Assembly (NCBI RefSeq): GCF_003675895.1
Contig: NZ_ML014780.1
Coordinates: 1-55,916 of the forward strand
Direction: 5' to 3'
Length of the DNA stretch: 55,916 nucleotides
Origin: Parashewanella curva
GTDB lineage: Bacteria > Pseudomonadota > Gammaproteobacteria > Enterobacterales > Shewanellaceae
Of this stretch, positions 16,608 to 25,659 are shown in pieces. Within the stretch, counting starts at the first letter, position 1; every line of letters begins with the position of its first letter. The notes beneath the pieces are model-generated. The model did not search any database. It was not told the origin of the DNA and saw only the letters and a program-made list of their open reading frames with translations. The position numbers and the translations under genes are program-made.

Positions 16608-17480
16608 ATGAAAACTCGTTCATTTAAGTCAATAACATGTCGACAATTCTTTTCGATAATTTTGTTGTTTGCGCTTAATTCTACTTCAGCTTTTGCCTCC
16701 GAATTGGTTCATCAAGATTCATTTTCTTTACAAGATCATCACTCTATAAAAGTCGATTGGTGGCTTCCCGATGGTTTGCCTAAAGGCTTGGTTTATTTGC
16801 AGCACCGCTTTATGGGAAGTTCAGCAAATTTAAAGTCCCTAGGCAAAAAGATTGCTGACAATGGTTTTATTGTGATGATGCCGACTTTAAACGTGGCTTT
16901 AGGTAACCCAAAGCTAGCGCAAGAGATAGCAACCACACTGAACCAGCAACAGTTCGTTATTCCTCACCACTTAAGTATTCCATCACAATGGGCGCTTGTT
17001 GGTCATTCAGCAGGAGGCTTGAACGTGTTATTCATTGGCGATGATTTGGTATCTTTAGGCAATGAACAATTGAAGGTTGTGATCAATCTTGATGGTGTTG
17101 ATGTAAATAATAAGATGTCATCACTCATTTCTGAGATAGATGGAATTGGGGTACCAGTCGAATCTATCTTATCGAATCCTAGCATGTGTAATGAGAACAA
17201 TAATGCCATTTCAGCACTAAGAGACAGTAGGTTAAAGGCAGGAAGAGTCATACAACTGACAATTAGTAGCAGTCATTTAGATCCAGAGGGAACAGATGAT
17301 AATCATATGATGTTTATGCTTTGTCATAAACCAACCTCTGAAAATACTCTTCACTATCATCAATTGACGCTAGCTTGGCTCAATGAGGCTTTTGGTTATC
17401 AGGTAAGCCCTAATAGTGACCTCGTCATCAAGCAAACTGTGGCGTCAGGGCATGGGAAAGAACTACATTTAAGTGATTAA
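16608..17480 (+). CDS. secreted or periplasmic alpha/beta hydrolase
   Basis: Protein of 290 aa with a signal peptide over the first 30 residues (FFSIILLFALNSTSAFASE). The alpha/beta-hydrolase fold is shown by KGLVYLQHRFMGSSANL (oxyanion strand region) and the nucleophile elbow GHSAGG with Ser134. The candidate acid is in VINLDGVDV or nearby, and the late His in SSSHLDPEGTDDNH. The gene has its own start and a strong terminator just downstream, so it is probably transcribed alone. It is similar in layout to chlorophyllase-like or dienelactone-type hydrolases, but the substrate is unknown. Confidence 0.8.
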   Translation: MKTRSFKSITCRQFFSIILLFALNSTSAFASELVHQDSFSLQDHHSIKVDWWLPDGLPKGLVYLQHRFMGSSANLKSLGKKIADNGFIVMMPTLNVALGNPKLAQEIATTLNQQQFVIPHHLSIPSQWALVGHSAGGLNVLFIGDDLVSLGNEQLKVVINLDGVDVNNKMSSLISEIDGIGVPVESILSNPSMCNENNNAISALRDSRLKAGRVIQLTISSSHLDPEGTDDNHMMFMLCHKPTSENTLHYHQLTLAWLNEAFGYQVSPNSDLVIKQTVASGHGKELHLSD

Positions 17481-17507
17481 CACTCTGATCTTACAGCGCA
17501 ATTTTAT

Positions 17508-17535
17508 GCCTGCTCAATTTGAGCGGGCTTTTATT
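17508..17535 (+). terminator. rho-independent terminator of the hydrolase gene
   Basis: The stem GCCTGCTCA / TGAGCGGGC (9 pairs, one G-U) with loop ATT spans 17508-17528 and is followed by a T-rich stretch. Its left arm matches the terminator at 18153. Confidence 0.85.
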
Positions 17536-17670
17536 ACCCTAAAAAAATGATGTTTATGTAATTTAATAACGTCATTCTGGGTTTTTTTCTATGTTTAGAT
17601 GTGACCCAAGTAGATTTTTGTCGTTTTATGCTAGTTTGATATGCGTTGCAAAGAAATAAACAAAAAATAG

Positions 17671-17698
17671 TTGTAATAAAATTACATGCGTGTATAAT
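17671..17698 (+). promoter_or_regulatory. sigma-70 promoter of the 17.7-18.2 kb transcript
   Basis: TTGTAA at 17671-17676 and TATAAT at 17693-17698 are 16 bases apart, with a near-consensus -10. Transcription would begin around 17705, in a region with no large gene. Confidence 0.6.
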
Positions 17699-17885
17699 TC
17701 AAATCATCGGTTAGGGAGTGAAAACGAATACCTGCCGAATGTTTTATCTAGGATGGATACCTGACTCCAAGGATCTGAGTAACAAGTTGTTTGTCTCCAA
17801 GGATTGAGAATTGATGTAGTTCCACGGAATCGAGCCAAGCTTTAATTGAGCATCGAAATTTAACAACTTAGTTAGGAGTACAATT

Positions 17886-17975
17886 ATGTATCAAGGTAAC
17901 GAAACCGTATATTGGCAAAACACTTGGTTTAACGCTGAAGCCCTACGTGGCGGGTTATTTACTTTAAAGTTTTAA
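17886..17975 (+). CDS. 29-aa small protein with strong ribosome site
   Basis: The ORF MYQGNETVYWQNTW...LFTLKF runs from ATG 17886 to TAA 17975. AGGAG at 17874-17878 with a 7-base gap is one of the better ribosome sites in the window, which supports translation. The peptide is aromatic-rich and has no membrane helix. After the stop the same frame stays open for about 70 more codons, through the hairpins and terminator, so a truncated longer gene is an alternative; the overlap with the terminator argues against it. No homologue is recognised. Confidence 0.4.
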   Translation: MYQGNETVYWQNTWFNAEALRGGLFTLKF

Positions 17976-18152
17976 GGGCTAACTGACCCTAGATTCTATA
18001 TCGAATCAGTTACCATCAACCCTTGTAGTCCATTTGGACTTTTAACAGATTCAAGTAGCGGTGTCGGAACAAGGTCTTTTTCTGATGTCGCCAAGTTTAC
18101 TCTACCCTTTGTAGAGTTACTTCCTCAAAGAGGCCGCTTGCAAGATGTCTTT

Positions 18153-18179
18153 GCCTGCTCAATGAGCAGGCTTTTTTTT
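18153..18179 (+). terminator. strong rho-independent terminator
   Basis: GCCTGCTCAATGAGCAGGC at 18153-18171 forms a perfect 9-bp stem with a one-base loop (in practice a slightly larger loop) and is followed by eight T. It ends the structured transcript and lies just before the convergent gene at 18193. Confidence 0.92.
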
Positions 18180-18192
18180 GTCTGCTTATCCC

Positions 18193-19119
18193 TTATTTTA
18201 CCGCTTTAAGTGTTCGGCTTAGTTCTTGAAAATATGCGAATACAGCTTTTTTTCCTTGGTGTACATCAAAGTCAGAAACTTTTGGCAAGTGTTCTATTAC
18301 TTTCTCTACAATATTTGTTAAATCATGATACGTCGAGCTAGATGTTGTCATTCTATTGATTGAATTAACAAGCCCTAGAAAAGCCTCTTTTTTTTGATAT
18401 TTAGGAGGCACTACGGAAACTTTAGGTTCGTGTTTATTTTCAGGGGTTTTTCTGAACATTAAGGAATCAAGAAGTATAGGTAAATAACTTTTTGCTTCGT
18501 CTGATAGTTTTGGAATAACGAGCATGGGCCTACCGACTTCCACTGTACTCAAAGAAGCAAAAGCAGGAGAAGTATCAGAGTCGACATTAGCTGGGAGCGA
18601 ATGCATTTCGTTTGGAGTGTGTGTAGGTGAACTCAATTGAGATAACTCTTCAATTTTATCAATGCCTTCCAATAGACTTTCGCCACCTAGTAATAATCGA
18701 TGATCTGGTTCGAAGCTATTAAAAATTTGTTTTGCCTCTTGTGAATTAACATGAGCATACCAAAGTAAAGCTGCTGTTTGCTGTTCTTTGATTAATGTTG
18801 GAGGTCTTTCTCCTTCTTCTTGGCGACAGTCACAGCTTAAGACCTGACTTAGTACTAGATGAAAGCCGATTTCAGGAGTATGAAGCTTCATTTGATATGT
18901 AGGATGAAAGTTGTTGAAAATTGCATACTGAAACGGAAAGTTTCCATTTCTCTCTTCAAACTCAATGATTCGAGTAAAATCTTCTTGATTTTCCCATGCA
19001 GCGTTCAGTGAGTCATAGACTCTTTGGGCTTCCTTGTTAAACTTAACTTCAACATTATGGCTTGGTTCTGTTGCTGGGTGGAATGGTGGTGTGCTAGTTA
19101 ATGCTGAAGTTGATGCCAT
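18193..19119 (-). CDS. orphan protein with Ser/Thr-rich N-terminus
   Basis: Protein of 308 aa with no recognised domain. It starts MASTSALTSTPPFH, a Ser/Thr/Pro-rich disordered stretch like those of the orphan proteins at 10396, 13143, 24451 and 39718. The middle is mixed helical and has one CDC cluster near residue 97. A further Ser/Thr-rich linker lies near 165-190, and the C-terminal 100 residues are predicted helical and basic. No signal peptide or membrane helix is present. It is a lone gene between a non-coding transcript and a purine permease. A role as an exported effector is inferred only from the N-terminus and genomic setting. Confidence 0.65.
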   Translation of the reverse strand: MASTSALTSTPPFHPATEPSHNVEVKFNKEAQRVYDSLNAAWENQEDFTRIIEFEERNGNFPFQYAIFNNFHPTYQMKLHTPEIGFHLVLSQVLSCDCRQEEGERPPTLIKEQQTAALLWYAHVNSQEAKQIFNSFEPDHRLLLGGESLLEGIDKIEELSQLSSPTHTPNEMHSLPANVDSDTSPAFASLSTVEVGRPMLVIPKLSDEAKSYLPILLDSLMFRKTPENKHEPKVSVVPPKYQKKEAFLGLVNSINRMTTSSSTYHDLTNIVEKVIEHLPKVSDFDVHQGKKAVFAYFQELSRTLKAVK

Positions 19120-19460
19120 GAGTACCTCTATGATTCACTAATGGTTTAAACGTGGAATCTAGTTTTATACTCATAACTATTTGAAGTCTAATTAATTTAA
19201 TTTCATTTCATATCAAGTTCATACTGGCTGATAAATGCAGTTATACATTAATCCGTATTGCAGTGGTTTTTTTTGGTGGTTTGAGCACCATAGGTGATAT
19301 GTAAAATGCGCACATTCCAACAAAGATTATTACCTCAGTCGAAATTTGTGGATTGGCTTAATATACAAAACTGTTAAATCGCTCACATAAAGCTGTTTGT
19401 GTGTGATCGATGTCGGTATAATTCGTGGGGTTATTATTTCAACCCTTAGGTTTTATCATC
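19120..19460. other. divergent intergenic region with a hairpin
   Basis: It separates the orphan gene at 18193 from the purine permease and should hold both promoters. TCGCTCACA (19379-19387) can pair with TGTGATCGA (19402-19410) with one mismatch, forming an imperfect hairpin or dyad upstream of the permease. I looked for a purine riboswitch core and did not see one. Confidence 0.35.
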
Positions 19461-20750
19461 ATGCTTGAGAAGCTGTTCAAACTCAAAGAACATCATACCA
19501 ATGTAAAAAGGGAAGTTATTGCTGGTGTAACGACTTTCTTAACCATGGCTTATATCATTTTTCTTAATCCCAACATTTTAGCTGATGCAGGCATGGATCA
19601 TGGCGCTGTATTTGTGGCGACCTGTATTGCTGCTGCCATTGGCTGTTTAATTATGGGCCTTTATGCTAATTACCCGATAGCACTTGCTCCTGGCATGGGG
19701 CTAAATGCATTTTTTACTTATACCGTTGTAGGAGAGATGGGGCACTCTTGGCAGACGGCACTCGCGGCAGTATTTCTGTCTGGTATTTGCTTTCTAATTT
19801 TATCTTTATTCAAAGTTAGAGAGATGATCATCAACTCAATTCCTATGGGGTTGAGATTTGGGATCACGGCGGGAATTGGTATTTTTTTGGCCTTGATAGG
19901 GTTGAAAAGCGTTGGGATCATTGTTGCTAGCCCTGCTACATTGGTAACTTTAGGTGATATCACTTCATTCCCAGCTGTTATGGCAGCTCTCGGCTTTTTC
20001 TTAATTGTAGCTTTAGTACAGCGCGGACTAAATTCGGCCGTATTTCTCAGTATTTTAACCGTCACCATAATTGGTCTGATTGCAGGCCATGTTCAATATC
20101 AAGGCATTGTTTCTATGCCACCTAGCTTGATGCCAACTTTTATGCAGATGGATTTAGCTGGAGTGTTAGAAGTAGGTATGATCTCTGTCGTATTTGCTTT
20201 CTTGTTCGTCGATCTGTTTGATACTTCTGGCACTTTAGTTGCGGTCTCTCAACGTGGCGGTTTGTTGGACGACCAAGGCAAGCTACCAAGATTGAGCCGA
20301 GCATTGATGGCCGATAGTGTTGCCACTATTGCGGGTTCAGCGTTAGGAACTTCAACAACCACAAGTTATATCGAAAGTACCGCAGGTGTTAGTGCGGGTG
20401 GTAGAACCGGATTAACGGCTGTTGTTGTTGGTGTATTATTCCTATTGGCTATGTTTTTCGCTCCTCTTGCGGGCATGGTCCCAGCCTTTGCTACAGCAGG
20501 TGCGTTATTCTATGTCGCTATGTTGATGATGGCAGGTTTAACCCATGTTGAATGGGAGGATTTAACTGAAGCGGCTCCTGTCGTTGTCGTTTGTATTCTA
20601 ATGCCTCTGAGTTTTTCTATTGCAACAGGTATTGCACTAGGGTTCATCTCTTATGTATTGATCAAAATATTATGTGGTCGAATGAAAGAGCTTAATGTTG
20701 GTATTACACTTATCGCGGCCTTATTCTTAGCAAAATACATCTTCTTTTAA
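19461..20750 (+). CDS. AzgA-type adenine/guanine/hypoxanthine permease (NCS2-like)
   Basis: Protein of 429 aa with about 13 membrane helices. It is an inner-membrane proton-coupled nucleobase importer of the AzgA/PurP/GhxP group. Family motifs: VIAGVTTFLTMAYIIFLNP at the first helix, LAPGMGLNAFFTY in the third (substrate region), FVDLFDTSGTLV in the eighth, and ALGTSTTTSYIES in the tenth. I start at ATG 19461 because MLEKLFKLKEHHT matches family N-termini; a start at 19425 would add 12 residues. The gene stands alone and would supply purines for salvage. Whether it prefers adenine or guanine/hypoxanthine cannot be told. Confidence 0.9.
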   Translation: MLEKLFKLKEHHTNVKREVIAGVTTFLTMAYIIFLNPNILADAGMDHGAVFVATCIAAAIGCLIMGLYANYPIALAPGMGLNAFFTYTVVGEMGHSWQTALAAVFLSGICFLILSLFKVREMIINSIPMGLRFGITAGIGIFLALIGLKSVGIIVASPATLVTLGDITSFPAVMAALGFFLIVALVQRGLNSAVFLSILTVTIIGLIAGHVQYQGIVSMPPSLMPTFMQMDLAGVLEVGMISVVFAFLFVDLFDTSGTLVAVSQRGGLLDDQGKLPRLSRALMADSVATIAGSALGTSTTTSYIESTAGVSAGGRTGLTAVVVGVLFLLAMFFAPLAGMVPAFATAGALFYVAMLMMAGLTHVEWEDLTEAAPVVVVCILMPLSFSIATGIALGFISYVLIKILCGRMKELNVGITLIAALFLAKYIFF

Positions 20751-20823
20751 TTTGCTGTATAACCAGAGATCCTAGGAAACACCCTAGGATCTCATCCAAG
20801 ATTCCTCTCCCAAACGCTTCATT

Positions 20824-20983
20824 ATACCGTTCACATCAATTAACTGTGTTATAGGGAAGAATTAGCGAAGGAAATACAAGGCGCAATGACGAATCATAGC
20901 CTTAGCTATGGTGAGGAATTGCAACGATGTAGTTGCAAAGCTAAGGCTTTAACTAAGACATAGTTAATTGGTACGAACGGTAT
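20824..20983. mobile_element. 160-bp MITE-like inverted-repeat element
   Basis: Both ends carry ATACCGTTC followed after five bases by AATTAACT, in inverted orientation (20824 and 20983). A second inverted pair lies inside: CCTTAGCT and AGCTAAGG flank a loop around 20910-20940, so the whole element can fold as a long hairpin. It has no ORF and is flanked by AT-rich bases (TA on either side), as expected of non-autonomous elements mobilised by a Tc1/IS630-like transposase. It lies between the purine permease and the dnaK promoter. Confidence 0.65.
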
Positions 20984-21126
20984 TATTATTCTTTCTGCAG
21001 TTTTTTAACTTAAAAGATCCAAAAATTTTCATTTTTACCCTTGTAATAGATAAGGGCATCCCAATATAGGGTACTAAGACGATATGGAAGGCCAAATCAG
21101 CTAGGTCTATAAATTTTTCAACTAGA

Positions 21127-21154
21127 CTTGAAAAGCAAGATTAAGTCCCCATAT
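21127..21154 (+). promoter_or_regulatory. sigma-32 heat-shock promoter of dnaK
   Basis: CTTGAAA at 21127-21133, a 13-base spacer and CCCCATAT at 21147-21154 match the RpoH consensus almost exactly. The start point would be near 21161, giving a leader of about 40 bases before dnaK. Confidence 0.92.
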
Positions 21155-21202
21155 CAAGGAATAGAGACAGAATTACTTCGTAAAGATTTTTTGGAGGACC
21201 CC

Positions 21203-23131
21203 ATGGGTAAGATTATTGGTATCGATTTGGGCACAACCAACTCTTGTGTTGCTGTACTAGATGGTGACAAAACACGTGTTATTGAGAATGCCGAGGGCGA
21301 TCGTACCACCCCATCGATTATCGCTTATACAGATGACGAAACGTTAGTAGGTCAACCTGCAAAGCGTCAGGCGGTAACGAACCCTAAAAACACATTCTTT
21401 GCGATCAAGCGTTTGATCGGTCGTCGTTTTAAAGATGACGAAGTTCAACGTGACGTAGACATTATGCCATTCAGCATCATCGAAGCGGACAATGGTGACG
21501 CTTGGGTTGAAGCTAAAGGCAACAAAATGGCTCCGCCACAAGTTTCTGCTGAAATCTTGAAAAAGATGAAGAAAACTGCAGAAGACTTCCTAGGTGAAGA
21601 AGTAACAGAAGCTGTTATTACTGTTCCTGCATACTTCAACGATTCACAACGTCAAGCGACAAAAGATGCGGGCCGTATCGCTGGTCTAGAAGTTAAGCGT
21701 ATCATTAACGAGCCTACAGCCGCTGCACTTGCTTACGGTATTGATAAGAAAGAAGGCGATAACATCGTTGCGGTATACGACTTAGGTGGTGGTACATTCG
21801 ATATCTCTATCATCGAAATCGACAATCACGATGGCGACCAAACCTTTGAAGTTCTAGCAACCAACGGTGACACTCACTTAGGTGGTGAAGACTTCGATAA
21901 CCGTCTGATCAACTACCTAGCAGACGAGTTCAAGAAAGAGCAAGGTCTTGACCTACGTAACGATCCACTAGCGATGCAGCGTCTAAAAGAAGCAGCAGAA
22001 AAAGCGAAGATCGAGCTTTCTAGCACCACACAAACTGAGGTTAACCTACCGTACATCACTGCTGATGCAACAGGTCCTAAGCACTTAGTGGTTAAAGTAA
22101 CTCGTGCGAAACTAGAATCTCTAGTTGAAGACTTAATTCAACGTTCTCTAGAGCCTCTAAAAGTGGCACTAGCTGATGCTGACCTATCAGTATCTGACAT
22201 CAACGAAGTAATTCTAGTTGGTGGTCAAACTCGTATGCCGAAAGTACAAGAAGCAGTAACTGGCTTCTTCGGTAAAGAGCCACGTAAAGACGTGAACCCA
22301 GATGAAGCAGTAGCTTCAGGTGCAGCGATTCAAGGTGGTGTACTAGGCGGTGACGTTAAAGACGTACTACTACTTGACGTGACTCCATTGTCTCTAGGTA
22401 TTGAGACTATGGGTAGCGTAATGACTAAGCTGATTGAGAAAAACACCACGATCCCAACTAAGGCTCAACAAGTGTTCTCAACGGCTGATGACAACCAAGC
22501 TGCAGTAACGATTCACGTACTTCAGGGTGAGCGTAAGCAAGCGAGTGCTAACAAATCTCTAGGTCAATTTAACCTAGAAGGTATCGAGCCAGCACCACGT
22601 GGTATGCCACAAATTGAAGTTGCATTCGACATTGATGCTGACGGTATCTTGCATGTTTCTGCAACTGACAAGAAGACTGGTAAAGCGCAGAACATCACCA
22701 TTAAAGCCTCTTCTGGTCTAAGCGATGACGAAGTAGAGCAGATGGTTCGTGACGCTGAAGCACACGCTGACGAAGATAAGAAATTCGAAGAGCTAGTTCA
22801 AGCACGTAACCAAGCTGATGGCATGGTTCATGCGACTAAGAAACAAATCGAAGAAGCGGGTGAAGCACTTCCAGCAGACGAGAAAGAGAAAATCGAAGCT
22901 GCAATGAAAGAAGTTGAAGAAGCAACTAAAGGCAACGACAAAGAAGCCATTGATGCATCAACTCAAAAGCTAATGGAAGCGTCTGCTAAGCTAATGGAAA
23001 TCGCTCAAGCTAAAGCACAAGCAGAGCAAGGCGCACAGCAACAAGCTGGTGGTGCTGAGCAAGCTAAAGATGGAGCTGCTGATGACGTTGTAGACGCTGA
23101 GTTCGAAGAAGTGAAAGACGACAAGAAGTAA
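21203..23131 (+). CDS. dnaK: chaperone DnaK (Hsp70)
   Basis: Protein of 642 aa. It is the cytosolic ATP-driven Hsp70 that binds exposed hydrophobic peptides and works with DnaJ and GrpE. The nucleotide-binding domain (1-385) opens [14 protein letters not shown] and contains [12 protein letters not shown] and [13 protein letters not shown]. The linker [16 protein letters not shown] leads into the substrate-binding domain. A helical lid and a Gln/Ala-rich disordered tail end in [15 protein letters not shown], the usual proteobacterial terminus. ATG 21203 is preceded by GGAGG; upstream in-frame codons to 21128 overlap the promoter and are not translated. Codon use is strongly biased, as expected of a highly expressed gene. 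dnaJ follows after 93 bases. Confidence 0.99.
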   Translation: MGKIIGIDLGTTNSCVAVLDGDKTRVIENAEGDRTTPSIIAYTDDETLVGQPAKRQAVTNPKNTFFAIKRLIGRRFKDDEVQRDVDIMPFSIIEADNGDAWVEAKGNKMAPPQVSAEILKKMKKTAEDFLGEEVTEAVITVPAYFNDSQRQATKDAGRIAGLEVKRIINEPTAAALAYGIDKKEGDNIVAVYDLGGGTFDISIIEIDNHDGDQTFEVLATNGDTHLGGEDFDNRLINYLADEFKKEQGLDLRNDPLAMQRLKEAAEKAKIELSSTTQTEVNLPYITADATGPKHLVVKVTRAKLESLVEDLIQRSLEPLKVALADADLSVSDINEVILVGGQTRMPKVQEAVTGFFGKEPRKDVNPDEAVASGAAIQGGVLGGDVKDVLLLDVTPLSLGIETMGSVMTKLIEKNTTIPTKAQQVFSTADDNQAAVTIHVLQGERKQASANKSLGQFNLEGIEPAPRGMPQIEVAFDIDADGILHVSATDKKTGKAQNITIKASSGLSDDEVEQMVRDAEAHADEDKKFEELVQARNQADGMVHATKKQIEEAGEALPADEKEKIEAAMKEVEEATKGNDKEAIDASTQKLMEASAKLMEIAQAKAQAEQGAQQQAGGAEQAKDGAADDVVDAEFEEVKDDKK

Positions 23132-23165
23132 TTTGTTGAACGCTTCGCATAATTAACACTATCTC

Positions 23166-23200
23166 AACGGGCGTTCTGGGTAACCAGTGCGCCCGTTTTA
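23166..23200 (+). terminator. dnaK-dnaJ intergenic hairpin (partial terminator)
   Basis: AACGGGCG (23166-23173) pairs with CGCCCGTT (23190-23197), with an inner CTGG/CCAG pair and TTTT after. It could terminate part of the dnaK transcripts and so lower dnaJ expression relative to dnaK. Confidence 0.7.
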
Positions 23201-23224
23201 TCGTTAATCTAAGAAATAAAGATT

Positions 23225-24367
23225 ATGTCTAAAAGAGATTATTATGAAGTACTGGGCGTTGGCCGTGATGCCAGCGAACGCGAAATCAAAAAGGCGTATA
23301 AGCGCCTAGCGATGAAGTATCACCCTGACCGAAATCCGGGTGATGCAACTGCTGAAAAGCACTTTAAAGAAGCGAAAGAAGCTTATGAGATCTTAACTGA
23401 TAGCAATAAGAAAGCCGCTTACGATCAGTTTGGTCACGCAGGTGTTGATCCGAACCAAGGCGGTGGCTTTGGTGGCGGTGGCAGCGCTGATTTCGGTGAT
23501 ATTTTTGGCGATATGTTCGGTGACATTTTCGGTGGACGTGGTGGCGGTGGCCAACGTCGTGCCGCTCGTGGTGCTGACTTACGCTATAACCTTGAGTTGT
23601 CGCTTGAAGAAGCGGTTAAAGGCTTAACCAAAGAAATCCGTGTGCCAACACTTGTAGGTTGTGATACCTGTGACGGTAGTGGAGCTAAAAAAGGTTCGTC
23701 GTCTTCAACTTGTGGTACTTGTAACGGTGCTGGTCAAGTTCAGATGCGCCAAGGTTTCTTTGCGGTAAACCAAGAATGTCCTACCTGTCATGGTCGTGGT
23801 AAGGTGATCAAAGATCCTTGTAATAAGTGTCGTGGCGAAGGCCGTATTGAGAAAACCAAAACGCTATCCGTTAAAATCCCTGCTGGGGTTGATAATGGTG
23901 ACCGTATTCGTTTATCTGGTGAAGGTGAAGCGGGAGAGTTTGGCGCACCAGCAGGTGACTTGTACGTTCAGGTGAGTGTTCGTGAGCACAACATCTTTGT
24001 ACGTGACGGCAACAACTTATACTGTGAAGTGCCTATTTCGTTCAGTAAAGCGGCGTTAGGTGGTGAGATTGAAGTGCCAACACTTGATGGCAAAGTCAAT
24101 CTTAAAATCCCAGCGGAAACGCAGACTGGGCGCATGTTCCGTATGCGTGGTAAAGGTGTAAAGTCAGTTCGCAGTCATGCTGTTGGTGATTTACTGTGTA
24201 AAGTCGTAATGGAAACCCCTGTGAACTTGAATGAACGTCAAAAAGAATTACTGCGTGAATTTGAAGAATCACTTTGCGGTGATACTAAAGCTAAGAAAAA
24301 ACACAGCCCAAAAGCCGAAGGTTTTTTTGATGGCGTTAAAAAGTTTTTTCAGGATTTAAATAGCTAA
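23225..24367 (+). CDS. dnaJ: co-chaperone DnaJ (Hsp40)
   Basis: Protein of 380 aa that delivers substrates to DnaK and stimulates its ATPase. The J-domain at residues 1-70 has the HPD triad at 33-35. A Gly/Phe-rich stretch follows (about 75-115), rich in GGG and GDIFGDMFG. The zinc domain has four CxxCxGxG repeats ([32 protein letters not shown]). The C-terminal substrate-binding domain reaches residue 350. It is co-transcribed with dnaK from the sigma-32 promoter, subject to the intergenic hairpin. Confidence 0.99.
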   Translation: MSKRDYYEVLGVGRDASEREIKKAYKRLAMKYHPDRNPGDATAEKHFKEAKEAYEILTDSNKKAAYDQFGHAGVDPNQGGGFGGGGSADFGDIFGDMFGDIFGGRGGGGQRRAARGADLRYNLELSLEEAVKGLTKEIRVPTLVGCDTCDGSGAKKGSSSSTCGTCNGAGQVQMRQGFFAVNQECPTCHGRGKVIKDPCNKCRGEGRIEKTKTLSVKIPAGVDNGDRIRLSGEGEAGEFGAPAGDLYVQVSVREHNIFVRDGNNLYCEVPISFSKAALGGEIEVPTLDGKVNLKIPAETQTGRMFRMRGKGVKSVRSHAVGDLLCKVVMETPVNLNERQKELLREFEESLCGDTKAKKKHSPKAEGFFDGVKKFFQDLNS

Positions 24368-24394
24368 TTTCTTGATAAACGTTCTATTAAAATG

Positions 24395-24418
24395 CCCCGC
24401 TTGTCGGGGTATTTTTTT
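24395..24418 (+). terminator. terminator of the dnaK-dnaJ operon
   Basis: CCCCG / CGGGG (24395-24409) with loop CTTGT, followed by a T-rich run, 28 bases after the dnaJ stop. Confidence 0.88.
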
Positions 24419-24450
24419 GCATCATATTTGAGGATCACTTAAGCCATTTT

Positions 24451-25572
24451 CTATAGCTTAGTTTTACTCTTCGTTTTTTGTACACTGCCTTTTCTTTTTT
24501 TAGGTGGAGGTGTTTTTTTCTCTGCGGTAGGCTTTTGAGTATGCGCTTCTGGTTTCTGTTCTACTGCTTTTGGTGATTCAATAAGTTTTGAAGCTCTATC
24601 TAAGGTAGGTTTTGTAGGTAGTAATTTTGATGCGCCTGTAGGCGTTGTGGCCGCACTTTCTAATTTAACTTGTTCTGACGTCCCAATTAATTTTCTAATA
24701 TATTTATTTTCTAATACCTCCTGTTGTTTATATTTGGAGTTGAAAGTTCCCATCGAAGTGAACTTTTGTTGATGTGCAAATTTTAAGTGCTGTTTTAAAA
24801 TTCCTGCAACGAAGTGGAGTGTTGTGCATGGCATACATCTATCTTTGCAAGCCCGAGCAACTGCTATTAAATTCAAAGCCATATCATCAACCATAATCAC
24901 ATGAGTAGGGTGCTTGTCTTCATCTAACTTATCTATGGCATTGAAAATTCGTTGTCCTTTTAGCAAACTCTTGTTTTCATCAGTTCTATAATCGATACGG
25001 TCGAACCATTCAGGGTCAATACCTGTATCAGTCAATTTTTTATCAATGCCTTCATGAGAACCATCTTTTCGAGAATTGGTTAAAAGGCAGATTGTTCCAT
25101 TAGGATATTTTTTTCTTAACGCTAATAGACAATCACGAATATCATTTTTTGTTTGACTATTTAAAGTTGTCCATTTGAAATCAGAAACAGTAAAAGGAAT
25201 ACTATCAAATGGATGTGATAATAGTGTCTCGTCCAAGTCAAAATTAAACGATGGTTTTTCACCGAACGGTATCGGAAGATCGAGTAATTCCTTTAAATGT
25301 GTAACCAGTTCAACATGAGTACAGTCGTATGCCAGTTTCATCTCCTCAGCCGATAATTCGGCTACAGTGAGCATTGGAGAATCAGAGGCTTTATCACCTT
25401 TTCTTGTTGTTATTGTTTCCATAAATTGCTCTATTTGAGAAAGCGAGGGCTGAGTTACTTGGTACATCGAGTTCACAGTTTCTAGTGTTAATTGCTTAAG
25501 AGGTTTAGGAGTGTTTTCTGTTAGAATTTTTGATGAGCAAATAGGTACTGATAGAGAAAGTTTAGAAGTCAT
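24451..25572 (-). CDS. HAD-superfamily domain protein with basic C-terminal tail
   Basis: Protein of 373 aa. The N-terminal 100 residues are Ser/Thr-rich and then helical. A HAD fold follows: motif I FNFDLDETLLS with Asp112 and Asp114, motif II in TICLLTNSRKDG, a Lys in LLKGQRIF, and motif IV VIMVDDMALN. These are the residues needed for a phosphatase- or phosphotransferase-type HAD enzyme. The last 50 residues are rich in Lys, Pro and Thr and end in basic clusters (KKTPPPKKRKG). The tail resembles a nucleic-acid-binding or eukaryotic nuclear-localisation type stretch, though this is composition only. The gene is alone and convergent with dnaJ. Substrate and location are unknown; an exported effector is one possibility. 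Confidence 0.75.
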   Translation of the reverse strand: MTSKLSLSVPICSSKILTENTPKPLKQLTLETVNSMYQVTQPSLSQIEQFMETITTRKGDKASDSPMLTVAELSAEEMKLAYDCTHVELVTHLKELLDLPIPFGEKPSFNFDLDETLLSHPFDSIPFTVSDFKWTTLNSQTKNDIRDCLLALRKKYPNGTICLLTNSRKDGSHEGIDKKLTDTGIDPEWFDRIDYRTDENKSLLKGQRIFNAIDKLDEDKHPTHVIMVDDMALNLIAVARACKDRCMPCTTLHFVAGILKQHLKFAHQQKFTSMGTFNSKYKQQEVLENKYIRKLIGTSEQVKLESAATTPTGASKLLPTKPTLDRASKLIESPKAVEQKPEAHTQKPTAEKKTPPPKKRKGSVQKTKSKTKL

Positions 25573-25659
25573 TAATTAGTACAGGACTTGAATACAAGAC
25601 TCATAAACCTAACGTTGAAACTCAACAAATAAAAATGAATTATTGTTTAGAAAAAAACA

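Larger units (their letters stand above)
17705..18179 (+). ncRNA. structured transcript with a 29-codon ORF and a hairpin-rich 3' half
   Basis: A near-consensus promoter and a strong terminator bracket about 475 bases without a standard gene. The 5' part (17705-17885) contains a repeated word, TCCAAGGAT, about 36 bases apart. A 29-codon ORF with a good ribosome site follows. After its stop come hairpins in series: AGGG/CCCT (17975-17990), GATTC/GAATC (17992-18007), AGTCC/GGACT (18027-18040), ACTCTAC/GTAGAGT (18099-18117) and the terminator. No Rfam family is recognised. It could be a small-protein mRNA, a dual-function regulatory RNA or a decayed gene. The transcription start is inferred from the promoter. 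Confidence 0.45.

Noticed and set aside
17976-18195. Reading frame continuing after the 29-aa ORF stop
   Set aside because: It runs through several hairpins and the terminator, and its product has no recognisable domain; the openness is probably chance.
19120-19460. Purine riboswitch before the purine permease
   Set aside because: No conserved three-way-junction core or loop-loop motif can be found; only an imperfect hairpin is present.
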